Assembly (NCBI GenBank): GCA_030411725.1
Contig: MU839828.1
Location: forward strand, 2,418,001-2,482,000
Direction: 5' to 3'
Length of the DNA stretch: 64,000 nucleotides
Source of the DNA: Echria macrotheca
Taxonomy: Eukaryota > Ascomycota > Sordariomycetes > Sordariales > Schizotheciaceae
Of this stretch, positions 1-14,200 are shown in pieces (within the stretch, counting starts at the first letter, position 1; every line of letters begins with the position of its first letter). The translations under genes were made by a program, and so were the position numbers. The notes under the pieces were generated by a model. It had not been told where the DNA came from and searched no databases. It saw only the letters and a list, made by a program, of their open reading frames with translations.

Positions 1-3000
1 GTCTTCGTATCCGCGGCCGGATGATATCCACAGGCGCTGACTCGGCTGTGAAGTCAACTGCCTCCTCGTCGGCCACCGAGTCGACGCTCCCAGACAGCTG
101 GGGAAGGTCCTCAGCAGACGATCCGCGCGATTGCCGGATCCGTTGCGGTTGGCTGGTAGCGGTCGACTCAATCAGCCCCTCGCCGCTCTCGCAGCAGAAT
201 GTCTCGCGGTTCCAAAGACGCCAGCTGAGGTTTTCCAGACGTCTTCCTTGTGCTACAGAGTCGCGGCACCTTGCGAACACTAAATAGCTGTCAGCGGCTG
301 TGCGTTGTTGCCGAGGTCAATGCACAATCGAACTCACCTGTCCACATGCTAAAAAGGTTTTCAGGGTTGGTTGTGTCAACCTTGTGGATAACGTTGGCGT
401 CTACCTGCAGGACTGGTGCGTCTAATGAACAAGGCATGACGGAGGGGAGACTGCTCGACGGCTCGAGCAGAGGACGAGTTGTGTCCAGGGCGAATTTTCT
501 AGATCTTCGCGACACGATCGCGAACGTCGGATCCGCTTCGAATACTTTTGTTTTTCCGTCTGGCTTCGAAGATGCGATCCTGCGGTTGAGGATCAGCTCT
601 GCGCCGAGGGCGGGCTCGATTCGGCCGAGTGCGTTTCGCCCAAGTGCTGCTGTCTCGAAGTCTGCAATTGCAAGATTGGGCCCAGGGCGCCTCGATTTGT
701 CGCGCTGGACTCTGGTCTGTTCGGTGGCTGCTGGGGGCTGCAGTGATGCTCGAGGTGGATCCCGGCGCTGTGTAGCAACAGCGGTGAGGGCGGTCCCAAG
801 TACACCTGAAGGGTCGTGGAATATCGTCGACGAGTCGAACACTGGTGTTTGGCAACACGCAGGTGTGATTTCGCGATGCGATGTTTTGGTGAGAGGCAGT
901 TGTTGTGTGGACGCAAGAACGGAGAAGGGAAGGGAGCTGATGGTGGGGAGCGGATGCTGGTGTGTAATTGTAGGCCTGGCTGTGTGTGCGGTGCTTTGGC
1001 GGAGGTGCGTGGGATGGCCCCAGGCGCAGGTCGTGAGCAAATCCAATTACAAGAGGTACCGGGGTACTCGCGCCATGGACCGGTAGCGGTACATGCCCCC
1101 AGAAGTTCCCGACGTACCAGAGAGCCAGACAGGGGGACACTCGAAGTGGAGGGTGGTGGCGGAGGGTCTTGGGCAGAGGTGGATGAACATGGGAGGACAG
1201 GGGTTGCAGGGGTAAGGAGGTACCGGTCCCAGCCCCGCTCCTGTCGCGGCCGTCGACGGCAGCAGCAATCCACGAGACTCTGCTCTCCACTGCCGTGTGC
1301 ATATTTGACAGATGCGCGATTGCGTCCTGAGATGCTAAGAACGGCACACAAGGCACTTGGATCTGAGGCGACAAGCTGGATGAAAGAACACAGTCTGTCG
1401 CAGCGGGAGAGAGCACGGGCACGGGTACTTCCCAAAATGGCGTAGCGGATTTTAGAATGCCTAAGCCGTTCCGGGCAAGACCAGGTGTGGGGTTCGGCTG
1501 GTCTTTCGGCCCCATGAATCATGCGGGTGTCGCAAACGGCCCCGGCGGTCCAGGGGAAGAAATTTCCCAGAAAGTTTAGCTAATACCCGGAAAGGAAACA
1601 TGGTCGCACCTCGCTCCAGAAGAGGCACCATTGCCCTGAAGTGGCCTGGACCGGCGCTCCTGCGCTGGGCCGCCGGGGAAATCTGCCGGAGGACGGTTGG
1701 CGCCGTTTTTTTCTGGCCTTTTTAACGGAAAGCTCAGCGCCTCCCCAAAACGTCGCTAGTTCCGAGCGGGTTGACAACTGGCAGCGCCAGGTCAGGAGGG
1801 AGCCTTGCCGCCTCCTCTTCAAGTCAGGTGTCCTCGAGGCCCCCAGCTCTGGGCCCCGTCTTCCCCGCAAATCGCCACGCTCACCTCTGGCAAAATTGGC
1901 CTGAGGTGCTCATCTCGCCGCGGATCGCTGGCCCGTCTGCCATTCGGCCCACGGCCCTCGATGGCGTGTTGGTCGTCACGAGCGTCCACCTTCATCAAAA
2001 TAAAAAACACGCACGGCGGCATCTGGTCCAGTTCCCCTTCGAGCCCGGGGCGGCGACGAAAAGCGTCGCATTGCGATTACGAGTCGTCCTTGTTACTCAT
2101 CACGGCGGCCCCCATTGGCAGCGGCGACCGAGAGTCGAGATGTCGTGACGGGGGGCCCGGCGAGGTCCGCGAGGTCAATTCGCCCGTCACGATGGCTTCT
2201 GATCGAATCGGCGGCAGCATGCTGTGCTGTGCTGACACTGGCCGTGATTGCGAGCTCCCAGTGGTCGGAATTTCGAGCCATGCCATTGGCTGCGCGCAGG
2301 CGGGGCTGTCGACTGCCTTCTAACTAGCTCCGTCTTGTGCCAGCTGACCTCGTGATCGTCCTGTCACACTCTCAGGGCGGCTGGTTCCGTTTGCCGCGGC
2401 CAGCACGCCAGTCGAAGCCCGTGATACCTAGCGCCGCGGCCGGTTTTGTTCTCTCTCCTCCAGGCAGACATGTGCGCGGTTTTGAAACCCCGATGGCGAC
2501 TGGACCGGATTTGGCGCACAAATAGGCGACTCGACGGACATTGAATGCCGTTGAAGTCGCTGCTGATGAGCTGGCCGCGTCCTGGCGGGTGACCTCAGCT
2601 CAGCCTCTCGGCCCCGGACTCCAGGTCCAAGCAAATCGCCAGACTGCAGCCCCAAAGCGCCGGAAGCCACAGCGCCACGGTCGGACTTGATCGCACTGCC
2701 CAGTGCCATTGCTGATGTCAACTGCCGGCCTCTGCACCGACAAGTCGCTGAATGCACCTGACCTGCTGAATCACTCGGCTCTCTAACTTTAGGTGTTCTT
2801 CAAACCCAGCCGACATTCAGTTACCTCATTTTCCACACAAGTCGGCGGCCACAGAAACACCCCACGCCGAGCGATTCTCGTGGAGGTTAGTGCGCTCCGA
2901 AGGGGACCCTGGTGATCGGTCCGCCCACGACCACCCCTTCACCTGCCCCGAACAGAATTGCTAGCGGTGTCGACAGCGGGGGTTATGGCTTCGGCTCCTT

Positions 3001-6000
3001 GCCACGCGGTGCTGGCCTGAATCCGCCAAGATGAATTTCTCGCGGCGTGGGCCCCTGCGGGCGGAATCAAGACCCTTCGTCTTCCGGTGGTGTGATGGCC
3101 CCAGACACTTGCCAATCCAGGACGATACTCCTTTCCGGCGTTGATAATCCCCTGCCTAGGGGCATGCACACGCCCGACTTCGTCAGAAACCTCGTTCCGC
3201 CGCGCACCCGTCGCTGCGGAATCGATGCAGACTGCGTCGCCAGGCCGTGGCACTGGGTCGTTAAGGCTAAATTGCACCCCTTGGCCCTGACACCGACTGA
3301 CGACAGTGGAAAGTTGGCGAATGCATTAGAAAGAGGCTAGTGTGCATTTGTTGACACCGAGAGTTCGACAACATGCCGATGTCTGAGGGCAAGCAACCGA
3401 CTCAAGCAAGCTGCTACGGAATACTCTACACGCAAGCGACCTCCAGTGGGCGCAGCGAATAGCTAGCGTTCTCGGTATCAAAGTCGGAAGCCACCACTGA
3501 TTTGAGTTTTGGTACGCCGCAATGTCAGATCTGTTGCCAGCCATATCCGGTGCTTGTCCGCGAATCCAGGAACGAACTGCGATTTGGATCCAACGGATCG
3601 ACCACGGGGCCAATTCGTTTTCGTTCCAAGACTGCTATCCGATCATTTTACGACGAATATTTCTTTTGCAGACCTCCCAATACAATCTAGTTTTTGCCAG
3701 GTACCGCGACTCCCAGCGTCTTGGAGTCCTTCAACTCTCATCCCCGGTCGCTGAGTTTCTTCTTCCGATGGCCCAGTTTGCTTCCCGGATCACGTCAGCC
3801 CTTCCCCGACCCCGGGGTTTCGACGAGGCTGCTGACTGGCGTTGCGCGCGCAGAGGCAATCGCCGGCGGACCGGACTGACGGCGGAGAGAAACCCACCAG
3901 GCCGGGAGAGGCGCCATCCTGGTTGGCCAATTTGGTGCCTCCTACCAGACTGCTGGGACGCTAGGCACCTGAGCTTATAATCGAGCCAATCCCGGCGCGT
4001 CTTTTCTGGGCGACAGAGATTTGGGTACGTACCGGCGCGTCGGTCACACAGGCTGGCACGGGGTTACACGAAGGCCAACCGGCAAACCGATCGTGCATGC
4101 ACTCCAGCTTTGCCGTTCAGCTTGGCCGCCGCCGCTCCGCAAAGAGGGCGCTCATTTTTCCGATTGATCGTTTTTCGCTTCATGTTTGTATCCGGTTTGC
4201 TGGGAATTCGGTGGTGGTGGTTGATTGAAAGCAGCAAGCAGCAAGGGATGCAAAATGCTGTCATTGCCCTTGCTGGGAAACTTTGTTTGCCCCTCGTCGC
4301 CTTGACAGCTGACATTTTGCGGAGAAAATGGACGCACAGTGCAAACCCATCTCCTCCCTCGGCATAGGTATCTCTCTCCCTTGCGTTCATTGTTAGGTCT
4401 TCCTAAACGAAAGGGAATTCTGACGCGACACGCTTTTACCCCTCCCTCGCGACCACGGGCCAGAGAGAGGGGCCCGAAGAAGAAGAAAAGGGCACGCACC
4501 ACGCATTGCTCATATTGTTCCCTTTTTTCGCCTGCAAGCGGCGAAACTTGATCACCTGGGCATCGTGAGCGGCGTGCGGCGGCGGGTGGTGGTGGACGCT
4601 CCCGGCCAAGGCAGGGGAGGGGGGAACAGCCCAGGCGAGGCTGCTGCTGCTGTGTCGGAGACGCGTTCGGTTCCGGCCAATCGACTTGCGACCCCACGCA
4701 CACATGGTTTCCTTTTCCTGCCCCCCTCATTCCCCCCCTCGAGAATGGGGTTTCCTCCCCCACGTCCCCAACACCCCTGTCCATCGGCAACCCTTGTAAC
4801 CACACCTCTTTTCTTGGCCCTTTCGCTCTCTCTCTGAGAGGAAATCTGAGAGGGAAGAGCAGCTTCTCAACTTTCTTGAAACCACCACGGGCCATTCTCT
4901 GGTGGCTGCGCGGAGGACGAAAAGAGCTCTCTTTCCCCCCAAATCGCACACGTCCCTTTTCCTTTTCGGTGATGATTTGGAGATGGTTGAGGTGTGAGGG
5001 TGGGGGTTTTCGGGGCTCCTTTCTACACCATCTTCTCATGTATGAACCGAACACGGGGCCTTCCACCGGGCTTCTCGAAGGGGCTGCTGTTGGTGTAGGG
5101 CAGAACCGGTTATTTACTAACTAATAACCATAATACTGTATAGGTAAAGTTATAAAGTCGCCCGTTATTTGCTGGGAGAGTTCAGTGTGCCTGCCCGCCC
5201 GCCTTGCGGTCGCGCCGCACGTGGCATTAAATTGCTTCCCCAGGCATTTTTGTCCACACCTACCTTCCTTCCTCGCTTTCCCTTGGGATTATCGCGCGGT
5301 ATACCCGGTACCATGGTGAAAGCAGCTGCAAGTGGTTTATCGTTGTCGGGGAGGGAAAAGGTGGGTGGGATTCGCATCTGCCTCATCTCCCAGCTCTCTG
5401 GCGGCGGCGGCGTGCCTGCCAGGGAGTATTTTATTTTATTTTCTCCATCTTCGTAGCGCTTTCAAGTTTGCGAATACGCAAATGCACATTTTTTGTTTTT
5501 CTTGTCGCGCGGTCGGGAGCTAGTGTCGGTAGAATATCAAATATCAAATATAACAAAAGGACTGGCACAAGTGATGGAGAGAACTGCTGTTCGCTGGGCG
5601 GACCGACGACCCAACCCCTTTTTCGGAACTCGGGACTCGTTCGCATTGGCGATCTGCCTTTCCAACGCGTTGGTTTGATGCGTGCAACGCCGTGTTGCAG
5701 CAGCGACCCGATAAACTAGATTTTGGTATGTACACTACCCTCTGCTGTCAACGTTACCTTTTTCTTTATCCAGGAAACTCTTTTGATAAGTGTGCCGCCA
5801 CGCGCGCAGTGTGGTCTGTGTTGTGTTGTGTGTCCCAGGGGATCGCATAACCAAGTTGGGAATGGGCGCTGATAGTAAAAACTGGATGGGACCAAAAAGA
5901 AAGTCGCACCCGGGAGCAAGGGGTTCGTCTTCCCCGGTGGGATTTCGAAAGTCAAACCAAAAACAGGGGGGAGGCTGCGCGCCGCCGCCGGGAGGATGGA

Positions 6001-9000
6001 TCACAAGATTGGAGAGAGCGTGGGCAAGTTGGGGGGAGGGGAAAGTGAGATGTGATAGCGATTTTGACGGGTGATCGCCGCCGGCGCCGCGGTGTCATCC
6101 GCTGCCCCCCTGTGGGTTTAATAACTTTACTGTGAGTTTGTTTTATTACAATATTCTGCGGGGTTTCTTTTTTTTTCGGGGCGGTTCCAGCATTGAAAGC
6201 GATTTTCCTCTATGTAAATTTCCTTTAATTGTCGAGAATAAAAATCAACAGAAACAAGTTCAAAATGGGAACTACATTACCATATCGAAACAGATGCGCG
6301 ACCGAGACGAAAAAGTAACTTTGGAGGTGGTGACATTTCAAGGGTTGATGACAGAGGAGGTAGCAGAAGGATCCATCAAAACCTTTTGGTGTTTCAGCAA
6401 AAATACACACATTTGTCGAAACGATCGCTTCTCCTTTACCATGGTTCCGCGCGCCGACCAGAGATCTTCTCCGGCGGATATTTCAAGACTGGGCGTTTCG
6501 TTTTAGCGTACTCGAGTGTACATAAAAAAAGTGACAGCTGCATCCAACAAGAAGAGTGGTTTGTTAGAAAAGTCTGGAACCGAAGTGTGATCTTCGCGGG
6601 TTGCATGAGAAACAACAATCCGGCGATCCAGAACCGAACGAAACCCCCTTTTCTCCACCCTACGGGGCGACCCCCACAAGGCATTCAACATCTACTGAAA
6701 TAGCTACTTTGAAGAGACGTAACTGTTGCATCAGAAGTCTCGAGACAGGTGATCTAGGCCTGTGCCTTTTTTTCGAGACCGAGAGACAACGAGACCAAAG
6801 CCGACAGCCTGGGCACGAGGAGCGCCAGCGAGCAGAGAGACATTGGTTCCCTTTTCTTGGTCGTTGCCGTAGGGTGTGGCAGACGCAAGTTTCCGCGTCC
6901 AGGGGTCGTTTCTTGAACTACGGAATATGTAGGCGTATATTAGTCTATCAAGTGTCAAACGGGGGACTGCATTGCTGCGTATGTCGGGGCTGGCGTGACA
7001 AGCACACAAGGACGATGCACCGCATCGTCACCGGGTTGGGTGCATGTGAGAAAGTGCGAAGTTGGGAATTTTATTCCGAGGATCAGGGGCTCAGTTTTTT
7101 TTTCTCTTCATTTTTTCGTAGGATGATATCTGAGAAAATCTCTATCTGAGATGCGTAGTTATTGAGTCTCACTTCATCCCAACTTCAACCACCACAACCC
7201 AGAGGGAATACAGACAACTAAAAACAGGGTACCAATCGCCAGATGACCTCGCAGCAAGTGATCTGGGCCGTACAGCGCCGTGCCGCACCGCATAGGGATG
7301 GATACCCGCAGCCGCGCAAGGTGCGTGTCGTGCGTCGCACCGCATGGAGCCGGGTCCCGCAGACTCTCGAGGACTCGGCGGCGGCAATATATACGACGAT
7401 CTTTTTTTCTTACTCGACACAAATATCTTGCATTGGTTCAGAAGTATCCGTATGGCTGCCGGATTCTGCTGCGCTCTTTGCCCTCCTCATGTTTGTGAGA
7501 CGAATGGGACGCCGCGCAAAAATACAGTACGTACAATGACGGCAAACTGGAAGGCCCAGGGCTTCGATATGTTTGCAGATTGATCAGCTGCATCACGCCG
7601 CCGCCCATCAATTCATCTTCACCATTTCCCTTGACCGGGTTCTCGGTTTGCGGCTTGTTGGTCTGCAAGCCTCTTCTCGTGATGCCGTAGGCAACCAAGC
7701 AAACATCCGGTGTTCTTCGAGATGTATCAATACTTTGTCGGGCGACGCCTGCCGCGCCCTCGGGCCGAAGGACTGTCTCTCTCCCTGGCTTGTTTTCCTC
7801 TTGCTCCCTTTGGCACCAATATCAGGGTCAAAAAGAGACTTGAATAGACGGAAGAGCACATTCCAGCTCTCTGTTTTTCCTCAGCCGGGAAGATGGTAGC
7901 GAGCTATCATTTTTGTTAGGTACCCCAGGTTTGGAGGGGTTGGGATCGCGATCGTGGGGTACAGCCGAGTGTCACCGACTGCCAGGGCGAAAACGGTCGG
8001 GCCGGGAATTGTGGTCCGCCTCTTTTATTTTTATTTTTTCAAATTTTTAAATCTCCGCAACGACTAAACACTGTATCGCGCGCATCAGAAAAAACTGAAA
8101 TGACAAGCTGACCCTCCCTTTTCTCTCGTCAGAATTTTATCGAGCAAATATTATTCCGTATGCAGTTTCAAGACAGGTCAGAAGTATCATTTTGCGTGCT
8201 CGTCTGTGGGTCTCCGCCACACAAAAGCAATCAGCACGTTCCAGGTCAGCAAGAGCGGCCGGACTCTTGCCTCGCAAGCAGTTACGAAATCAAATCAGGA
8301 GGCTTCCCCTTACGTCTTACGCAAACTCCGTATACTCTGAGATTTCTGCAACCGCGCCTGGCGGAGCCATACCGAATGGCGGTCGGCGACAACGTGCCGA
8401 AGTCCCTGGGCGTCGCATTTTGCTCCACCAAACAGAACCCAGACCGCCTTTCGGTCCTTCCAGCCGAGAGAGAGTCGGCACTGCTTCGACGAGCCGTGTC
8501 CCAACGTCCTGGGTGATAATGAGGTGGGCCTCGAGACTTGGCCGGTTGACCGGTAGGCTGGTCGGTGAACAAGAGACCTGACATGCAGAAGAGTTCTCTT
8601 GCTTAAGCGACGGCTCTTGACGTGGAAACTGACACCCTCAGGCGACAGGTTGCATTCGGCAGAGCTCTATCGATTTTACACCGCAGACCGCCAGCCGATT
8701 ATCGATTTCGGGAGCTTGCCGGGACGGTTTTCTGGTTAAACTGAAGGTCGGTTTCCTTCCCGCCGGCTATTCTGCCCTCCCACGTGCGACCTGTCCCGAG
8801 GGATTTCGGCTCGAGGTTTCAATGGCGGCCAGAAAATCCGGGTTGGCAGGTCGAAGTTGTGTCTGACACCTGTCAACTGGAGCGCCAGCATTTTACCGTT
8901 CCGGCGCTCCGACTGCGATTCCGCCTCGCCGACGCCGCTGCTGCGCTGGTCAAAGTAGTACAGGGTCCGTTTCGTCGGGATATCAACGTCCCACGTGGGC

Positions 9001-10626
9001 TGAAGACCAGAAAAGAATCCACAGCGGCGACCATAGCATACGCCATGGCATACGTATGTGTTCGTACTGCCGAGCAAGTCAACAAGCCGGTGCAGGACGG
9101 AGAGGGACCAAGTGGACCGCGAAAATCGGCATCCGCCTTGATTGTAAAATATCGCCTGCGCAGTTCACGTGAGTGGGATGCACATCAGCTCCCCATGCAA
9201 TGCGGCTCGCAGGGCTGATGCTGCTGATGAAATCCAGCCGCAGCACCCGACAGAGAGAAGCCCCTCCCTGCAGCCCCGCTGCGAACTGGAGAAGAGACTC
9301 CCCCGCGCTTCTCCTCTCGTGACTCTTTTCAAGTTTTTCAACATCAAAAAGAGCTCTTTTCTTCGGGATATCCACCGCAAATCCACAGTCGGGCACACCT
9401 GCGTGTCTGACTTTTTCTCTTTTTCTTTTCTTCCCACGTTTAGAGAGGCGGGGGCGGCCGAGAACCCCTCTCTTCACAAGATCAACCCCTCTCGATGAAC
9501 CCCTCTTTCGTCCGGCGAGAGGAGACCTGGGACCCTGTGCCTGGTGTTTTTTTCTTTGAGTTATCCCGCCTTATGGAGACCAATTGGTGGTAATTGATTA
9601 TTTTCCGTTTTTTCGGGTTTATTCCAATGATTTTTTTTACTTTCCCTGTAATCGTTTGTTACACCGATATCCTTCGTGGTCCAGTCACAGAAACCCGACA
9701 TCGAGACGATGATACCCTCGACGCATCCGAACATCACCTGGGCACAGCCCCCATGTACAACTTCTTCTCTATTCCATACAAGCCTTGCGATGCTTAGCCA
9801 TTGAGGTCACTGGACAAGAGTCCAAGGATAAAACACAGACAGGGAAGTCAGTCATCGTTGCAAGAACCCGATGCAAGCCGACCCCGCACCGTCCCATTCC
9901 CTCCTCCGCTCAACAAGCGCATACCAGATACCTGTTTATTCCCAGTCATGGTCGTGATCGTGCGCGTGTCGTGTTACCCCTCAAAGCTGGACCCGAGTTT
10001 TTTTCTCACCACCCCCATCTGACACCTTGGAATTTTCATCACACATCGAAGCCACACACACACATACACCCAGCGGGGTAATTACCTGGACAACGAGCGG
10101 GGGAGGGATGAGATCGGGGGTCGTGGATCTGGTCCCGAGGACTGAGTGTACATCCATACGGGCTTTTACCTAGTCTGTATGTCTCATGGACGGTAAGGAC
10201 GACATCTCTCGTTGACCGCTACTTCCTTCTGCGGGTACATCTCATCTCTGGCCTGGCTGGATATTTGGCCGGACGGGACGAGGATGGAGAGAGACCACAT
10301 GAACAACGAACAGCATCAAGGTGAACCTTCTTGATCGGGTTATGACTCAACACACGAGGTCCCATACTCCATTCCCGAAGCCGACAGGGGTAAATCATGG
10401 CCACAAAACAAAGAGACCCTTTGTCTCTGCCAACCACGAGGGAAGACAACAGCGGCACGCTAAGTTCCATCGGCTTCAGGACTCGCACAAGTTACGGGGC
10501 TCCATCCGATGGATGTTGAGCTTGGGGAAAGACAAAGGGGGAGAGAATGACAAGAATGTGATGACTTGACGTGAGGCTTGTTCCCACAGCACGTGGTCGA
10601 TATCTCTGAACCATCAACGGCCATTA

Positions 10627-10860
10627 TTACCCTTTTGCTTCGGGGGATATGCCGGCTTCCCATTGATGATCAGGTATCTGTCCTCCCCCCCCTTTTTCTG
10701 CCTCTCTCTCTCCCGTAGTCATCGTGGGAAAAGGCACATTGCGTGTTTGCGGACTGAGTAAACCGTATGCGGTGATGCCGAGCATGACAACACAGAACAA
10801 TCCCCCCAAAATGACAAAGAAGTCCAAGCCGGTATATTCCCCCCTAAATACAAACTGTCA
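10627..10860 (-). other. Possible terminal exon of a small membrane protein (weak)
   Basis: The minus strand has an open frame after a TTTAG acceptor-like site near 10845. It encodes a strongly hydrophobic stretch (LDFFVILGGLFCVVMLGITA) that would form one membrane span, followed by a polar tail to a stop at 10627. There is no ATG at its head, so it would have to be a downstream exon, and I could not find a partner exon. It may be chance. It is listed because hydrophobic, low-repeat coding-like sequence is otherwise rare in this part of the window. Confidence 0.15.
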
Positions 10861-11188
10861 GAGGTTTTATTGTTATGATGCCCAGTTGCCTGAGCTCCTC
10901 AAGAATGAAGAAAATCTGCTTCCGGCTTGGGGACGGCGTGGGGAAGGGGTAGTCAAGAGGTGATACTCAAAAACGAAGAACAATGCTGCGATTAAATCTC
11001 CTCTCTTTTTTATTTCCAATTTAATTTCTGTTTTTTTTCTCCTTACCCTTCTCTTTTTTTTGTCCGGGCATCTCAGATAGGGAAACACCAAGCTCTCTCT
11101 CACCCTTTAATAAAAACCTTTCCATCTTAGCGTCCACCAATTCACTCCAAACAATGGTTTCCGTATATCGACCATAAAATGTTTTTGG

Positions 11189-11213
11189 AGACAGACAGAC
11201 AGACAGACAGACG
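11189..11213. repeat. ACAG tetranucleotide microsatellite
   Basis: A short tandem array of ACAG/AGAC units. A second array of CCTTA units lies about 110 bp downstream (around 11323-11345). Both are simple slippage repeats in non-coding DNA. Confidence 0.85.
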
Positions 11214-14200
11214 AGAGAACGGATGGTCCATGACCGTTCCTGGTGGCACCGTAACGTGTACATCACCGCAACGTAGGTAAGGCAGGTAGACAAGGTACAT
11301 GTAACGGGGCAGCATTCTTGTCCTACCTTACCTTACCTTACCTTCCTAGCGCTCCTACATCATCCCAAATTTATCGCCAGACGAGAAGGCTAAGAGGGGT
11401 AGGAAATTTAGGAAAACCCGCGAGGGTTTTTGATGCCACCACTTTCATTTCCGTTTGACGAGCGGTAGGCAACACAAGAATCAAATTCCGTCGCTTGTGA
11501 AATAGCTAAAATGAACACGGGATTTGCATCGTCTTGGCTTGTGTGTTTATTAGGAAGATGGCAGCCACGCGTTCCCTACCTACCCTACACTTTCCATCCG
11601 GAGTGGTGGTGGTGGTCGCCCCCTTTGTTTTGTGAGTGTCGTCGGTGGCTGGTGGCTAGAGCGGCTGTTGACACGGGTATAATTAGCCTCAACTCGCAAG
11701 TGCCGATCGATCGAATAAACCGTTTTCTTGGGGGAGGGTAGGGTATGGGGGCTGAATGTGTGTTTAAAAAAGTGTGAGCCACACACTTTTCGGGGTGGTG
11801 AGTGGGTGTAAGAGTCAAATCCACTGCGGTCAGCTCGTTCGCTTCCCCGGGCCGGCTATGCGCCACCCCGTTTTTGGGACGGGGTGACGGTGACGGCGGC
11901 GGCGGGGCGGAGGGTACGGTAGAGTAGGGCAGAACCGTTGCTTGTTGTGCTTGGCTGCCAAGTCAGGAGGACAGCATTTTTGGGCTTGTCGATATGCAGC
12001 TTGATTGGGGCATGACCGCTCGGGCTGCGCTCAGCCCTGTGTCCTTTTTTCTGGGGGAAAGAGAGAGAAACAATTGCCGATGGATGTCTGCCTTGGGCCT
12101 TGAGGAGCGAGGCCTCTCACTCTTTCTTGGACACCACCACCATACACCTCATCGATTCGTCGGGCCACGTTCTGAGACATTGTCAGCTGCGATTACGACG
12201 GTGACGACGACGGATTCCGGGTCCATCATCAGGCTGGAAGGTGTCGTCGGTCTCGCTGTGTCGGTAAACCATGGCGGCTAACTAGCCGTCGGGTTTGCGG
12301 GAAACGGATTCAGGGTCTGGAGGGTAGTGAAAAAAGGTCCCGAGGGCCAGAGATCCACAGCGGTGAGCGTCGCTGAGGGTGTGGTCGTTGAGACACCGGA
12401 CCCTGGATGGACCCTAGAACCGCTGCCGCGTGTAAGAGCTGTGAGCTGTGCGCTGGCCCCATGTGGTCAGTCGACCACGGCAGAGATAATAAAATCTCTC
12501 ACAAAAAATAAAATCATCAAAAAAATGCAGAAAAAATGAGAATCGCGCGGGACGAGGCTGGGCAACATTGACAACGGAGCCACCATCCCGTCGTCGCTTC
12601 TCGACCATTGTGACCGCGGCATCACCTCGTTCAAGATTTCCCCAGATTTCTCGGCCGCAGATCATTGTACCCGTCCACTTTACAGCCAGTATACACGGGG
12701 CACACACGGGCGGGCAAGCGGCGGCTCGCTTGCCAATGCGTCGGGAGAGAGGTCATGTGTGCACGTCGCATTGATAGGGGAATCTCGAAGCATTTCCCAT
12801 CAGCATTGTCTGCCGCTGCCCCGCGTTTACCAATCGCGGGGGCGGGTGTGTGTGGGTTCGGGTGCCTGGATGAGGAAGCTTGTTAGGGACTGGCAAGTCG
12901 GGAAGGCTGCCTGTGGCAAATGTTTATCTTGTCAATTGGCAAAGATTGGTTGACGTCTGCTCAAGTGACCGCTGACCAACTTTTGCCGCCTGGCCATGCT
13001 ACAAGCCTAGCCTCTCCTCTGGAGAAAGCCGTTCCGCTTCTGAAATCGCCATCAAACCACCGGAGGCCTGACACGGCCTGTAATACGATGCTGAGTGTTC
13101 TGTAGTACGCGTAGCGCTGAGCTTGTGGTCCCCCACTCGTAGCTGTGTCGGGCGATTCGGTAATGGAAATCGTGTTGTGTCCATTCTTGTGATTGGTGGG
13201 GAATGAGTCTGGACTCTCACGTCACCTGCCCGGACTCTCTCCCCAACCCCGAAGACACAATCAACTCCCCCCCAGGTGATGCGTTGCCAATGCTCCGGGG
13301 TTGGGAACATAATAACCCCGAGAGATGCCAGACTCAATCAGAGACGCCGACGGGTACAAGCGATCATCTCGACAGCCGCAGCGGGAAGGTGAGTCGAAAA
13401 GGGGTTTTTGCGGGTAAATGCTCTGGGGCGCCGTCTCGCCCAGCCCACGACCGTTTTGCCAGGCGGAAATCCAACGTCGAATTCCCGGGCATCGCAACCG
13501 CCACTATCTGGGGATGAATCCCACGTGGCAGGACAATCGGGACCGGAAGTACGGGACTTTTCGTCCAAATATTCTGGATTGTCTGTATTTCCATCCGCCG
13601 CCATACGAGACGAGCACACACCTGCCCCTTGTTCGACGGCCCGATTGGCACATCCAGCCTGTGCTCAGTTCCCCAGTGCCCGTCCGTTGTTCGACCTCAG
13701 CCCGTCGTGCGTAATGGGCGCGTGGATGATAGGTTCAAGTCCAGGTCGGGTGTCCCGGCCCTGGGCCGTCGTGTCCGCCAGCCTGATGATGTCAGCCAGC
13801 CCTGTGTGTGGGCTAGAACCAGCAAGCAGATGCCTAGGCCGGCTTTGACCACCAGGCAACAACCTCCAACATGTCTCGTCAGGACATCTCGTTGGTGAGG
13901 AAAGAGCACCCACAGTAATTCGCACCGAGATTTAGAACCCACAGATCTACCCGCCTCTCGGCCGTGAGAGACATCGCTCTTTCCTCGCAACGCAAAGCGG
14001 ATGGGATGCTCCTACCCGACGGAGACGTACATACGGGCAGTTCGAGTCCATGCCGCGTCTGCCACTCTCGCCGGAATTTTCTGGTCAAGTTTCTCCATTT
14101 TACCTATTATCTGCTTTTCTTTTCCCCAGTCCGCCGTGTCTCCTTCCCTGCTGATTCTCCATGTCTCAGGACAGGCTGCTTTCCCAGGCCCACAACACGT

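Noticed and set aside
499..1522. Minus-strand open frames of 338 and 309 codons
   Set aside because: They overlap each other and a plus-strand frame in different phases, have low-complexity Ser/Pro/Arg/His composition and no motif. This pattern is typical of GC-moderate DNA with few chance stops.
4152..5066. 304-codon minus-strand frame
   Set aside because: Contains poly-Phe, poly-Pro and poly-Gln runs from simple repeats, has no motif, and overlaps several other frames.
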